This document shows, piece after piece, positions 17,037-28,557 of a stretch of 64,000 bases of DNA. Origin of the DNA: Begonia masoniana. Its lineage: Eukaryota > Streptophyta > Magnoliopsida > Cucurbitales > Begoniaceae. The position numbers and the translations under genes are program-made. How positions within the stretch are numbered: position 1 is the first letter of the stretch; every line of letters begins with the position of its first letter. The notes beneath the pieces were generated by a model. It worked only from the letters and a program-made list of their open reading frames with translations. It was not told where the DNA came from and ran no database searches. Location: positions 6,927,519 to 6,991,518 of the forward strand of contig CM039514.1 of assembly GCA_022432975.1 (NCBI GenBank). The letters are read 5' to 3'.

Positions 17037-18724
17037 GTCCCTTGTCCAAGTTCGGACCTGAAAGTCAGTGCCATTGTCCAGGTTATTATTAAAACTAATG
17101 CAGTGAAAGGCGTCTTTTGTAGTGCAGTGAAGTTATTTTCTGTAACGGATGTATAACGATCACCGGGGTTTTCTATCATATTATGTGTAAAAGGTATGCT
17201 TCACGTTGTATTTAAGCTGCACCTTGATTAATGCTCTTTCTGATTACGTGGGCTGCCTTTTAGTTTCAATGTTCAGGATTGAGTGATCAAAAGCTAGTTC
17301 AGACATTTAAAATGGTATGAATGTTCTATGCTTCTTCTTTAGGTCATTATTGAGGTAAACATGCTGAGAAAGGTATGTTATGTACTTTATATTTTCTTAT
17401 CCAGCATTCATGTTGCACCGATCTACTTTGAATGCATGTCCAGACTTGAAAAATGGTGAAAAAAAATAGGACAGATATTCTCTTGTATGTCGTTGGCTAA
17501 ATCTAATCCATTTAGATAAGAGGTTTAATATTCTAAGAAATTGCATGGTACATGCATAAATAATTTCAAGAAATAGATGTGTGGACCAAAGTAATTAATA
17601 ATTCAAAATATGTTTGCGTCTGCAGCATCTTATGATATGGAAAACTGCATTATCTTAGACGGGTTTCTGATTCATAATCTGAGGTTTGAATTTCAACAGA
17701 GTTATTTGTTTATTGATATTTTCCCATTTATTGGAATGATTTCTGACTGGGCATGACATCATTTTCTTTGCTTTCTTCTAACTCAAAGTTGAGTTGATGT
17801 GCATTATTGATCATAATATTGCATGGGATTTGGCATTCGATGGCATGGATTATCTCTGTAAGTAAGTATTTAAATTTATCCCCATGCTTATTTGTTTCTA
17901 GAATCAGGCTATGTACTGTAGTTCCGGTAAATTATATGGGGTGACTCCTTGCTTTACCCGGGGATATCAGATGGCATTTTCATTCCTTCTCGTATCTCGT
18001 CACGAATGTATGTGAACTGAAGCTTTGTCGGTTAATTAGGGCGTCGTCTTAGCTGATGATTGCTTTAGACAATTTATTGGTATCATAAAAATTGCAATTT
18101 TAAGATCAGGTGAAACTGGTTTGTGGTGGGAGTAAACAGACAGCTCTTGTTTTGCATATAATCTTGTATTGTCGTAGGTACGAAACTAAATGACAAAGTA
18201 TGCATATTAGCCACGTGGATTGTTAGTCATGTGATAATCAAGGTTAATTTTTCATGTTATTTATTTCTAATTGAAGCATAAATATTTCATTAAAAGTGAT
18301 GACATGAGGTAAGATTTGGGTAAATTGAAATGCACACTTAATTTATAATTTTATAGGATCAAATAATATCATTAGCATGTTCGTAACCATATAAACTAAC
18401 ACTCCAAACCAAAAAAGACAAAATTAATAGTGATTTCAACAGTTTATTATTTTCATTTTGACACGAGTCTAAATAATAATTAATTTTAATTATTTAAAAT
18501 ATTTTAAAATTATGAAGAGAAAATCACATTTAAGTGGAGAAAACTGGAGTTCGTGTCAACCCAAAAGATTGTCGTCAAATTTATCCATACATTATTATCC
18601 TTGCTCAAGTCTACACCACACATTTCAAGCAAAAATCTTGGACTTCATGATAATGATAAAGGACCTTTTCGTTTTCTCAGTTTCATGGGACACCATCAGA
18701 AAACCATACACAGAACAGGTATCA
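17037..18724. other. Intergenic between the LUC7 and calreticulin 3' ends
   Basis: Convergent 3' flanks. The first few hundred bases after 17036 are probably the LUC7 3' UTR. The stretch just below 18725 is probably the CRT3 3' UTR, since the last coding exon of CRT3 is only 12 bases. The ORFs at 18512-18765 overlap this UTR and look like nothing known. The rest is AT-rich with no recognised content. Confidence 0.45.
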
Positions 18725-21700
18725 TCAGAGCTCATCCTGCATCCAGAACAAACTTGAGTTGGTGATTGACAGATACATCTAATTCAAATCAATGGAGGAA
18801 TATAGACTAGATCTCCTGCTTATGTCTATTTACATGCAAAAGATTAGGCTGTTGGAAGTATTATTGTTGGAGAGAGAGATTTTTATAAAATTACATTCTA
18901 TTTGTGTTGCATATATTGAATTAAATTTTCAATCATAATTCTATCCTCTCAGTTATCGGACTACCTATAACGAGTTAGCAAATTACAAATCGTGCATTTG
19001 TCCCAGGCAATGAGGAAATAACCAAAACCAATGAACTTTGAATTCCAATAAATATTTTACTATTCTGAATAATTAAGAAACTGATGATTTCCAAAAGCCA
19101 ACGATATAGATAACTAAAGGAAAAAAAGAAATATGTGGGCAACTACTAGTATTTGATACTTACATGATAATCATCCAGGTAATCGTGCCGCTGCAAATAT
19201 ATGACGGAATGATTAGAAAAGCACATCTATGAATAGTTCATCAGATGCTTCATTTACTGTCTAATCTCATGCTCTGCTTTTACACTAATATATTACGCTT
19301 ATTTGAGCTATTGTTTTAATTATTTATAACTATAATATTGAATCTGTAAGATTATAGTATGAAATTATATTGTACATAGAATTTTTTTTTTTTTTTGGTT
19401 ATTTCAATTTTGCCGAAAATATTTCCAGAGTGAAATATATTTGCTAATAGATGGATGTGATACAAACCCGCTTATATTTGTCTTTGTATCTGTCTCCATA
19501 TCGGCGATCATGACCCCTCTCCCGCCTCCTCCTTTCCCCTTCTTCTCTTGCCCTCTGAGCTTCCTGCACAATGTTGCCCAGTATACTTCAACAACAATTT
19601 TGACAGTAATGGAACTTTGGGGAGAATTTAATCTGAAAACGATTCAGTCAATAACCTGTTCCTCTTTATCCTTTCTTACTTTCTCTGCTTCCTCAAAGGC
19701 TTCCTTTTCTGCCTGCACATCAGAAAGATAAACCCAAATAAGGTTGTATCGTCGGAGTTGGAACAACGGATTCAAATATAGAATATTTTACCTCCCTATT
19801 CATAAATACTTCTTCAACAACGTGTTTCGCATATGCCGGATCATCACATATTAAAATGTTGTCGAAAACTGACCCAGCTTTAACCTAATATCCACCAAAT
19901 AATGATTATAAGAATCTAGCATCAACTAATTACAAGACTTCCAGTCACAAATTTTCAGAGTTGTGCAAAATTTAGGCGACGTCGATTCAATTCCAACCTG
20001 CCAAACTTCAATGCCAACATATTTGATTGGCTTAAGCACATAAAGATCAGGATCATCTTCAAATTCTGGATGAAAAAAAAGCTCCTATGAGTTTTTATTT
20101 TTCCAAGTTTGTAACATGTAACTCTTGTCTTAATTAATGACAATTGTGAAAAGGATACAGATACTAAACAATACCAGGATTGTCAATCCACGGGATCTTC
20201 CATTTGCCTTTGTAATTTGGATTCTTGATTTTCTGTGATTTAAAAAAATTTAGACTCGAAACTGCAGAAACAATTTAATTTAAGCTCTGTCACAATCTTA
20301 AAGGATCAATTTATACCTTGCGCTTCCATGGTCCTTTATATGCTGGATTCGGTATCTTTGGAGCCCTCCATATACCATCCTCTTCCTCATCCCAATTATC
20401 AGGCTAATTAAACAAAATAACACGTTCAACTTTTATTATAACTTTGTTGTGCTATTTTGTACAAAAACAAGTACTTCATTATGGTTGAAATATATCTTCT
20501 TTAACTCTCACCCTTCCACTCCATTTTAGAAAGAAGAAATGGAATTGTCATATTTCTCCAACAAAGAATTATGTAGTCATGATGGAATCAACGTCCATGA
20601 CTTCTGCATTATATTAAACCAGACAAGGTATCCACCATATGGTTGTAACATTTACTATATATACTAGCATTATTTTTTAAATTGGTAGAGAGAAGTAAAT
20701 TAACTGAAGAAAGCTAGTCTTATATAAGCATTATATGCAACCAACTCACCTCTTTAGCTTTTGGGTCAGGAATTTCTGCTGGAATTGAATCGTATCCCTG
20801 CAATAGATCATCAATCCAAGTCAATTACAAAGCTAAACGGCAAGGGCTTAGAAAGGAAAAATGGTTAATACTACCTCAGGTTTGACATCATTTGGATCAT
20901 CGATGTATTCTCTCTCCTCCCAGTCAAGAGGCTAAAAAGATGTCAAGTTTAGATTAGAATGAAAATCTGTCATATAACAAAAAGGTCAAGCACTATTGAG
21001 TCTCAAAGATTAAAAGAACCTTTTTTGCTTTGACATCTTTAATCTTACGCGGGGGAAGAATATCCCAATCTGTATACATACTTCCAGAATCCCTCTCTCT
21101 GTTGTCAATAAGCAAGCTATAACTTGCATCAGGCCTAAGAATAAATGTGTAGAAATGAGTTAACTTATCCGTTTCACATTCCAAATCCTTCTTGATGGGA
21201 TAATTCTGGCCCTGGTATGAAAGTATGACATGGAGCTTCTTTGTTTGCGTGCCACATATATCTGGTCCAAGCATCAAACTGTGAAAAAGGATCAAAAACA
21301 ACTTCAGCAAGGTGAGTATAGAGGATCAGAAACAAGGTTTTCTATCAGAGAATCCTTGGAGGGCGTTTCAAACAATGGGTTGTCCATCAAAGCAAAATGG
21401 AGACATGTTTGAGAAAATAAAGGAAAATGAACCTGTATGGAGTGTCTGCACCATATTTCTTTTGAGTTACATATGCAGAGTGGAGCTTTATGTAACCACC
21501 ACCACATTCAATGTCCTGCTCAAACTTTAAAGAATATTGAAGGACTAACGTTCTGTTTTTATTACTAAACTCTGGAATTTTTGCAGATATGGCAAAATGT
21601 CTGGCATCTGTGGATGTTTGAATACCTGGAAATAACATATATTAGCAACACGTGATATTTTAATCACTTCTAACCTGTTAAGTCCAATGAACAACTTTGC

Positions 21701-22749
21701 CACTTTTTGGCAAAAAAGAGAAATTTGGTAAATAATTTTTACATTTGCAAGAGAAGATTGAAAGCGTGTTGATTCAGCAACTTAATTTTGAAAAATATGC
21801 AACATATTTAATTTCAAAGCATATTCAAGATCCAAATATACCTTTATCATCAGGGTCTCCGGACCACTTCCCGGCAGAGTGCTTGAACGAACCAGCTTTA
21901 CCCTCAGCCCTTTTCCAATCGGATCTCACCCAACGATTTTGCCAACCATCTTATGTTTTCATCACCAAAAAAAAAAAAATCAAAATAAATTTCCAATTTG
22001 TTTAAAAAAAATTAATACATAGAACAGTCGAAAGATTAAAGACATGACAGATTTAAGTTATCTTCAATACCATGTAAGATTACTATAAAACATAAAAAGC
22101 TGAAGGTCCTGGAATATATCTAATTATTAAATTATTTCTTAACAATGACATCCACCGTGAAAAAAAATGTTTAACAATTATCTCATCATCATTTTTCGTT
22201 GTTTTCTCCCAAGCAACTTCCCAGTTACCAAACATGATCGAAATTTAATAATAAAAAAATAAAATCCACCAACAATCAACAAGATACTGAATACTTTTGA
22301 AAGAGATTATAAACCGGTAATACACTAGCCGCTAAACCTAATCACTGATTTTCTAAGCGCAAAATAATACCATTAAATGAAAAAAAAAATGTAAACACAC
22401 GCATTTCATTATCTTTTCAAGAAAAAAAAAAAAAGGAGGGCGGGAAATCACTAGTCCGTTCTCTCTCCATAAATTTCTCAGTAACCAAACAGACATCAAA
22501 CACTAAAAAACAATCCAGCAAAGAAAACAAGCTATGCTGAATTAGTTCGAAAGAGATCGAATTCGTTTCCAGCAAAGAAAACAAGATATGCTGAGTTAGT
22601 TCGAAAGAGATCGGAAGTCCAAGCAACGACGAACCTTCGAATCGCTCTTCAAAAATGATCTCGCAAACCGTAAAATCAGCTAGAAATGAAAGAAAGAGTA
22701 GAAGTAAGAGCTTGAGGGTAGAAGCTGCAAAAAGGAAACCCTCCGCCAT
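18725..22749 (-). CDS. CRT3: Calreticulin-3, ER lectin chaperone with Arg-rich C-terminus and HDEL
   Basis: ER-luminal lectin chaperone; in Arabidopsis CRT3 takes part in quality control of receptor kinases such as EFR and mutant BRI1. Fourteen phase-compatible exons, in transcript order: 22749-22635, 21949-21842, 21625-21433, 21278-21020, 20931-20875, 20797-20750, 20403-20317, 20232-20175, 20065-19998, 19884-19792, 19712-19656, 19563-19468, 19190-19164, 18736-18725 (425 residues). A signal peptide ([18 protein letters not shown]) opens the protein. The globular lectin domain shows [22 protein letters not shown] and [16 protein letters not shown]. The P-domain has repeats such as [19 protein letters not shown] and [20 protein letters not shown]. 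The tail is basic ([16 protein letters not shown]), unlike the acidic Ca-binding tail of CRT1/2, which is why I call it CRT3. The last residues are RHDYLDDYH plus DEL from the final 12-base exon, giving HDEL. No break is seen. Confidence 0.95.
22515..22618. repeat. Tandem duplication of about 54 bp in CRT3 intron 1
   Basis: Two adjacent copies starting at 22515 and 22569, each beginning CCAGCAAAGAAAACAAG and containing TTAGTTCGAAAGAGATCG, with a few mismatches. It lies just downstream of exon 1 on the minus strand. Confidence 0.85.
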
Positions 22750-23640
22750 TTGAGGTGATTTGAGGTGACTGTAATGAAGCTAAGTTGCTAGACTGATTCA
22801 TCCTAATTATAGTAAGTAAACTACAAAACTGCCCACACTTTTGTTGTTTATTACTTTAATGCCATGCCTAGTCAAATTGAATCATTTTGTTACTATTAAT
22901 TTCCCAAATTAAACTTACTATAAGAAAATATTGTAATTCATGTTACACTTGTACCCTAATCTTATAATACAATAAGATATTTATGACATTTTCATTTATT
23001 TAATAATAAAATAATTATAATTTAAAATTTAAAAATTAAAATAATAAATCTTATTACCCTTAAGAGTCTTAGCGGAAATTAAATTTGTATACACTTAAAA
23101 ACATCGAATTCAACTCTTAGAAAGCAAAGCAAAAGTTATAAACATTCGACGGTAGAAGCTATGTTAGTTTTCGTCAAGAAATCCAATTTTCACATAATAG
23201 CGCGTGAAAATTGCTAAATTGATAATTTACAATGAAATATTTCGATTATTTTCTGGTGTACGAAGCATTTAGCGGTTGAGAATGAATTATTATTTTTAGA
23301 TTAAATCTTATAATTTGATGTCGAATTTTAATCAAACTATTACGCATTATTTATTTATTGATAAAATAATTTAAATAATATTAATAAATAAATAACTATC
23401 GGTGAACGTTAAAGACAACTCGTATTGTGTTACGAGTTTTTCTATTCATTATCTCAATTTATTTTGTGAATATAAAAAAATGTTATTGACACTATCATTC
23501 AATAATCTTTGTGTAAGATCTTTTACTTATTCGTTTAAGTGATATTTTTTATAATGCATACCGAGTATGTTAGTTGAACTACAAAAAATATATGCATAAT
23601 TTTTAATACAATAATTGCATTGAATTCTAGATACCATTTG
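22750..23640. promoter_or_regulatory. Upstream region of CRT3
   Basis: AT-rich non-coding sequence with no recognised gene; it must contain the CRT3 promoter on the minus strand. I could not pick a TATA box with confidence. Confidence 0.35.
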
Positions 23641-23696
23641 AATTACCGAGGTCGACTCAGCCTGCCACAGTGCCAGGTCAAACAGTCAACCTGTCC

Positions 23697-24350
23697 GTTT
23701 AACACTGCTAATGGGAGGGGCTTTGATGGAAATGACAATATGAATGAGAAGACTTTGACTTGTAGATTTCTTTGTGGAAGCTTTCCAAGTCTTCTCTCTC
23801 TCTCACTGCGGTAGACTTCTAAGTCTTCTCTCTCTCTATTCCCCCCACTGTCCCTAAATGCATAGAGAGAGAGGGTTTCAAAAACTATTTTGAACAACAC
23901 TTGTTAAACATAAATATTAAAAAATCATACTTCCAAACGGTCAGAAGATTGTTGCTGGGGGCCAATCCACGAGGAAGGGGGCGAGTCGGCCCCCGTGAGA
24001 AGAGGGGCGGGAGCTCGCCGACCCGGCTAGCCTTGCCCAATTCCCGGGAGCTCGGCCCGTCGCTCGAGCCTGGGACAGACCCGACTCAACACTGTAGCGA
24101 GCGGCCAGCCCGCCCGTTTAACACGACTAAGGGGAGGGGCTTTGATGGAAATGACAAATGAATGAAAAGACTTTGACTCGTAGAATTCTGTGGAAGCTTT
24201 CCAAGTCTTCTCTCTCTCACTGCGGTAGGGTAGACTTCCAAGTCTTCTCTCTCTAACCCCCCATTGTCCTTAAATGCATAGAGAGGGTTTCAAAAACTGT
24301 TTTGAACAACACTCGTTAAACATTAAATATTAAAAAATCATAATTCCAAA
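23697..24350. repeat. Direct repeat pair (about 240 bp each) around a GC-rich core
   Basis: Copy A is about 23697-23937 and copy B about 24116-24350. Shared landmarks are GTTTAACAC, GGGAGGGGCTTTGATGGAAA, GGAAGCTTTCCAAGTCTTC, CTCACTGCGGTAG, AAATGCATAGAGAG and GGGTTTCAAAAACT. Each copy has an internal CT-rich duplication (AAGTCTTCTCTCTC). The spacer 23945-24115 is strongly GC- and CpG-rich, unlike anything else in the window. The family is not recognised. Plus-strand ORFs here (23620-23814, 23901-24161) follow the repeats and are probably not genes. Confidence 0.75.
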
Positions 24351-24622
24351 GACTGATTTTTCTTCGAGCAAAAGTTGCCAATTGATGCAATTAAAACGAA
24401 CTTTCAAGACACAAAAAAAGAAGAAATTTTCACAAAAAAAAAAAGATTTTTTTTTTTTTCAATCAATCAAATATTGATTTATATATAATCGATCAAATAT
24501 TACATTTTTTTTTTATAAAAAAACGATCTATCAAATATTAAGTGAGAAATGAGAATGACGCTTCTACTCAAAAAATGATTAATCTTTCTGCATGAGACGC
24601 AAAAATAAGTTAATAAAGTACC

Positions 24623-24826
24623 AATAATGCTATATTTATTATTTAATTTTACTATCTAATTATATACTATGACATGATAAATATTAATTAGTTTAATTAA
24701 TAATTTATTTTAATTATTTATAATTTATTATATAAATTGCACCCGTATGTGTTTGTCACATTTGAGTGTAGCATCTCTAGAGTGTAGGATTATATAACAA
24801 CGTTAAATAGTAAATGTAACATTACT
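24623..24826. mobile_element. MITE-like element with AT-rich inverted ends
   Basis: The left end reads ATAATGCTATATTTATTA. The right end, read on the other strand, is AGTAATGTTACATTTACT, matching over about 20-25 bp. The interior is nearly all A/T. Related ends occur at 29147-29340 and 38678-38873, and a related interior at 42015-42181. Superfamily not assigned. Confidence 0.6.
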
Positions 24827-25467
24827 CATGAACTACTTCTTCTAATCATTTTTCAAAGTCGAAAAATGTTAGTTCATCGTATATTTCATTGTAGTTTCAT
24901 AATTCATATCATTTCTCATTTAATCTCTTTGAATTCTATGTCCAAATTCCGATCAGATCTATTGAATCATTTCAATACATTTCTTATGAACACGTATACA
25001 AGAGGAAAATGGCAAAGAAGCCAAGTTGGTTTTACATTTCACCAAAACAAGTTCAAAAGCAATTTTCGAATCCATCAGGCCAAGAAAACAGTTCCAAAAA
25101 TCCATGAAAAACGAGGTCATTTTGTTCTTAAAGAACAATTGCTCCGGTGCTGGACAAGCATCCGGCAACTCGGCATAATTATAGAATCTGCAAACTATTT
25201 GCACCTCCTAATTCACAAATTGCATCCTATCATTCAACAAACTTAATCGAAAAATGGGAATCTGATTGATTCAACATGTTCTAATCAGAATGCTGTTCTT
25301 AAACTTTATTAATCAAACGACAAAAATAGATCTTATAGTTTTCATCACCGGAGACAATCAAGCACTGAAGTCGGAGCATATACGAAACACTCTTAACGAC
25401 AATCAACAAGCAGTGACACGTGTTTCACTGAAATTTAATACCTCATTGGAGAAGAAAATTTGACTAT
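24827..25467. other. 3' flank of the mitochondrial ACP gene
   Basis: No recognised coding content. The plus-strand ORF at 24866-25246 and its overlapping minus ORF have no family signature. The portion adjoining 25468 is likely the 3' UTR of the acyl carrier protein gene. Confidence 0.4.
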
Positions 25468-27517
25468 CTACTTAGCCTGAGGGTGGGAAGCAATGAAATC
25501 GACTGCAAGATTGATCGAGTTGATTTTGTCAGCCTCGTTATCAGGAATCTCAAATCCAAACTCCTCTTCAAGAGCCATTACAATCTCCACAGCATCTAAA
25601 CTATCTAATCCAAGATCATTATGAAAATGGGCATTTAGTGTCACCTGCCAATATAAATTATGTTTATGGACCATAACACAAGTTAATCACAGAGCAAAAT
25701 GTGACCATAAAAAATTACCGAGTAGGTATGAAATTTTGTCCTCAACAAGAATACAAATATGTACTAAACGAATTCCAGAGATTCCCAAGAGAAAAGAATT
25801 GTATTTTTTTTCTGGAGTTCTTTTAGACGACACATTTGATGTTGTAAACTTCAGCTCCACATGCTCATAAAGTATCAACTCCAACATGTCTAAAGTCCAA
25901 GAAAAATAAACTTGAATTTTTTTTCCTCAACTACAAAGAAGTGCACAATCAATACCCAGTCTTTTGCCTCTACATGGGCTTATTCAAGTAAATAGTTTAG
26001 CAGCTACATATGCTTCTCTTCTCAAATTGAGAGAGAACTGTACATAGACAGACTTTGGTTCTTGAAAAAGAATGCTTCTTTCTCTCTTATCATAACTTCT
26101 TTTGTTATGTATCATCATTTCTCCAACAAAAAAAAAAAAACTACAGTTGAACTTCCTGAACCTGGTGTCATGCACGACTATAAACAGTCAAAATGAACGA
26201 AACAAGTTAAGCATCAGTAAAGACTGCATCAGAGGTGAGAAAAGTAAGCACAATAACTATTCATCGACAGAGACGCAATTTAAATATAAAGTAATGACAC
26301 ATTACTTTCATCAGCCAAAAAAAGGAGTTCAACTGATGAATACGAAGTTTATTGAAGAATACATAGTTTAAAGGACAACCATGAGAATATTTTACTCAAA
26401 GCCTTCAGAAAAAGAAACTAAACAACAAGAGAATTATATGAAGTATAAAATTCAATTATTAGAGCAGCGGGAAAGGAAGTGTAATCCAACCAGTTTTCAT
26501 CATAGTGTAGTAAAAGTACATTTAATGAGAAGCACATTCAACGAAGAGTAAAATTGGTGCTTCAAAGATATAAGAATTAGCCAACCCGTAAGAGTTATGA
26601 GAACATGGAATATTTCCTACCTACGACTACATGTATCCTACTTATTAGTAATAAACTAATTAATTACACAGTTGATGCTCAATATTTCTAAAAATAATTG
26701 AAAGATAAACCAAGTTATAAACCAAAAGATGAAGAGATTCAGTAATTGGAAATGATAAATATGTCACTTCAGTTTCTAACTAAGAAAAAAATGGAATTTT
26801 AAATTAAATGCGGGACACTAGTTTTAATCAGAATGTTCACGACAACCAAGAGATGTTCATCCTCCTAATGATGACACTGCCATAAACGTCCAGAACACCG
26901 TAGAAAAATGTCAGCACAATACTTTGTAACTCATTCTCCCAAAATTTAAATCACTGCATAGCATAAAATCTCCTGGAACCCATATTTTTCCTTTCAAGAA
27001 ATTTGGAACTTTTACATAACCACGCAAAATATTAGCTTTGTTCAGTTTTTTATACTGATTTTTGTTTACTTTCATTTCCTCGCAGACTTAAGCATCGAAA
27101 CGGAATAGTTAATAGAATCAAAACTGTAGCACATAATCATCCATCCGCAAAATTAAAATCCCCACCTGATAAAGAATCGCCCGAAACCTATAATTCTTTG
27201 AATTCTTCTCTTTCATTTATCTTTTCTACGCAGAAATAACTATAGGGAGTGGCAAAAAAAAAATCATAAAAATAACTGAAATTCTCTATTCTATTTCGGA
27301 TTACCTTCGACGGATCAACTTTCTGGAAGTTCTTGACAACTGATACGACCCGGTCTGTGACCTCCGATTTGTCGAGGAAAGAACCCCTAACCTCCTCGGA
27401 GAAAAAACGGCGCTGAATCGCGTTGAATAATAGGGAGTGAGAAAAACGGCCGCGATACTGCGGCACAGCCTGTACGTTCACTTTCAGATACTTCAACAAA
27501 GCTTCTCTCGCCGCCAT
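25468..27517 (-). CDS. Mitochondrial acyl carrier protein
   Basis: Carries acyl chains for mitochondrial fatty acid and lipoate synthesis and is also an accessory subunit of complex I. Two exons: 27517-27305 (71 residues) and 25644-25468 (58 residues plus stop), phase 0, total 129 residues, the normal size. Exon 1 starts [15 protein letters not shown], an Arg-rich amphipathic presequence, followed by [20 protein letters not shown] and [11 protein letters not shown]. Exon 2 has the 4'-phosphopantetheine site: Ser in [20 protein letters not shown], then [15 protein letters not shown]. The upstream in-frame ATG at 27640 is less likely because the MAAREAL start fits plant mtACPs. The 1.66 kb intron is AT-rich and contains no gene. 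Mitochondrial rather than plastid ACP is inferred from the presequence and the [19 protein letters not shown] pattern. Confidence 0.93.
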
Positions 27518-28557
27518 TGATAATGTGCCAAAATACTCTTTAGGCCGCGGCAGTCTCTCTCTCAGAGCGGTGAAGAAGAACGAACAGAGCAAATGGTTTG
27601 GTCTATCTACTAAACTACGTCGTATTATATATAACCACAACTGAACCTAAGATAACAAGCGAGTCTAAGATTTCATTAATAAATGTAACGTTATTTTTAT
27701 TTTTATTTAATTTTCACAATTTTTTCACGTCCATTACTTTTTTTTCGTAAAAAAATGCGACAAACCCACGATTAAACCGATGATTTGTGGATCCTATGGA
27801 CGAGTCTAGAAAAGTCATTGTATTACGGGGCACAACACCAACGATTAATGACATTTTGGGCTTAAAGAGATTTGACTATTGTAGTTTATATGAAATACGC
27901 TTTCGAAGTTGAAACCTTACGAATCGGTACGTATGATTATGCTTTTGAGCTCTTTATCGTGAAGTTGTAATTCATGTTTAATCCAAAAGAAATAATCACG
28001 ACCCATTTAAATGCTTTTGCAAATCTTCACATATGACTCGTTCGCTGTAATGAAAGAGGAAATTCTTCGAGAAATGAAAGAGATCGGTCGCCTCCCGATT
28101 GATTGCGCCTGTAATGCTAGTTCTTGCAAGGTTTTACGCCCCAACAAACTATAGCGAACAATGGAGGTTGTCGAAGATATGGTCGAAGAAAGATTCTTTA
28201 CTGAATTAATACTTGTATACTTTTATTTCCGATAATCGAAAAGAAAACAAGGAGGGAGTGTGACATGATCCATGCACGTCTATACAGTTAAAAAATTCAA
28301 ACAAATGAATGAAGACGTTACTGATTTAGTTGACGAAATGGAAGAAATGAGAGATTCTCGAACGAATAAAACGATATAATGCAGATATAACCGACCATTT
28401 TATTGCAAGAGACAGTTAAATTTTATCTTCTAAATTTTGAAAAAGCAATCACGTAGGAGGCGTGTGCGGATGCATGTGCGTGTTCGTGCATCCTAGGAAG
28501 CAACGAAAGATAACTCAACCGAATATTTTTAAACATTCATGACTTTTACAAAATATG
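27518..28557. promoter_or_regulatory. Intergenic: mtACP promoter and PRFB1 3' flank
   Basis: About 1 kb. It should contain the minus-strand mtACP promoter just above 27517 and the release-factor 3' UTR just below 28558. No additional gene or repeat family was recognised in 27830-28550. Confidence 0.4.

Noticed and set aside
23643..24161. ORFs across the 23.7-24.3 kb direct repeats
   Set aside because: Frames follow repeat units and the CpG-rich core; no start context, intron pattern or family motif.
24866..25246. 126-codon plus-strand ORF next to mtACP
   Set aside because: No recognisable domain, overlaps a minus-strand ORF of equal quality, and lies in the expected 3' flank of mtACP.
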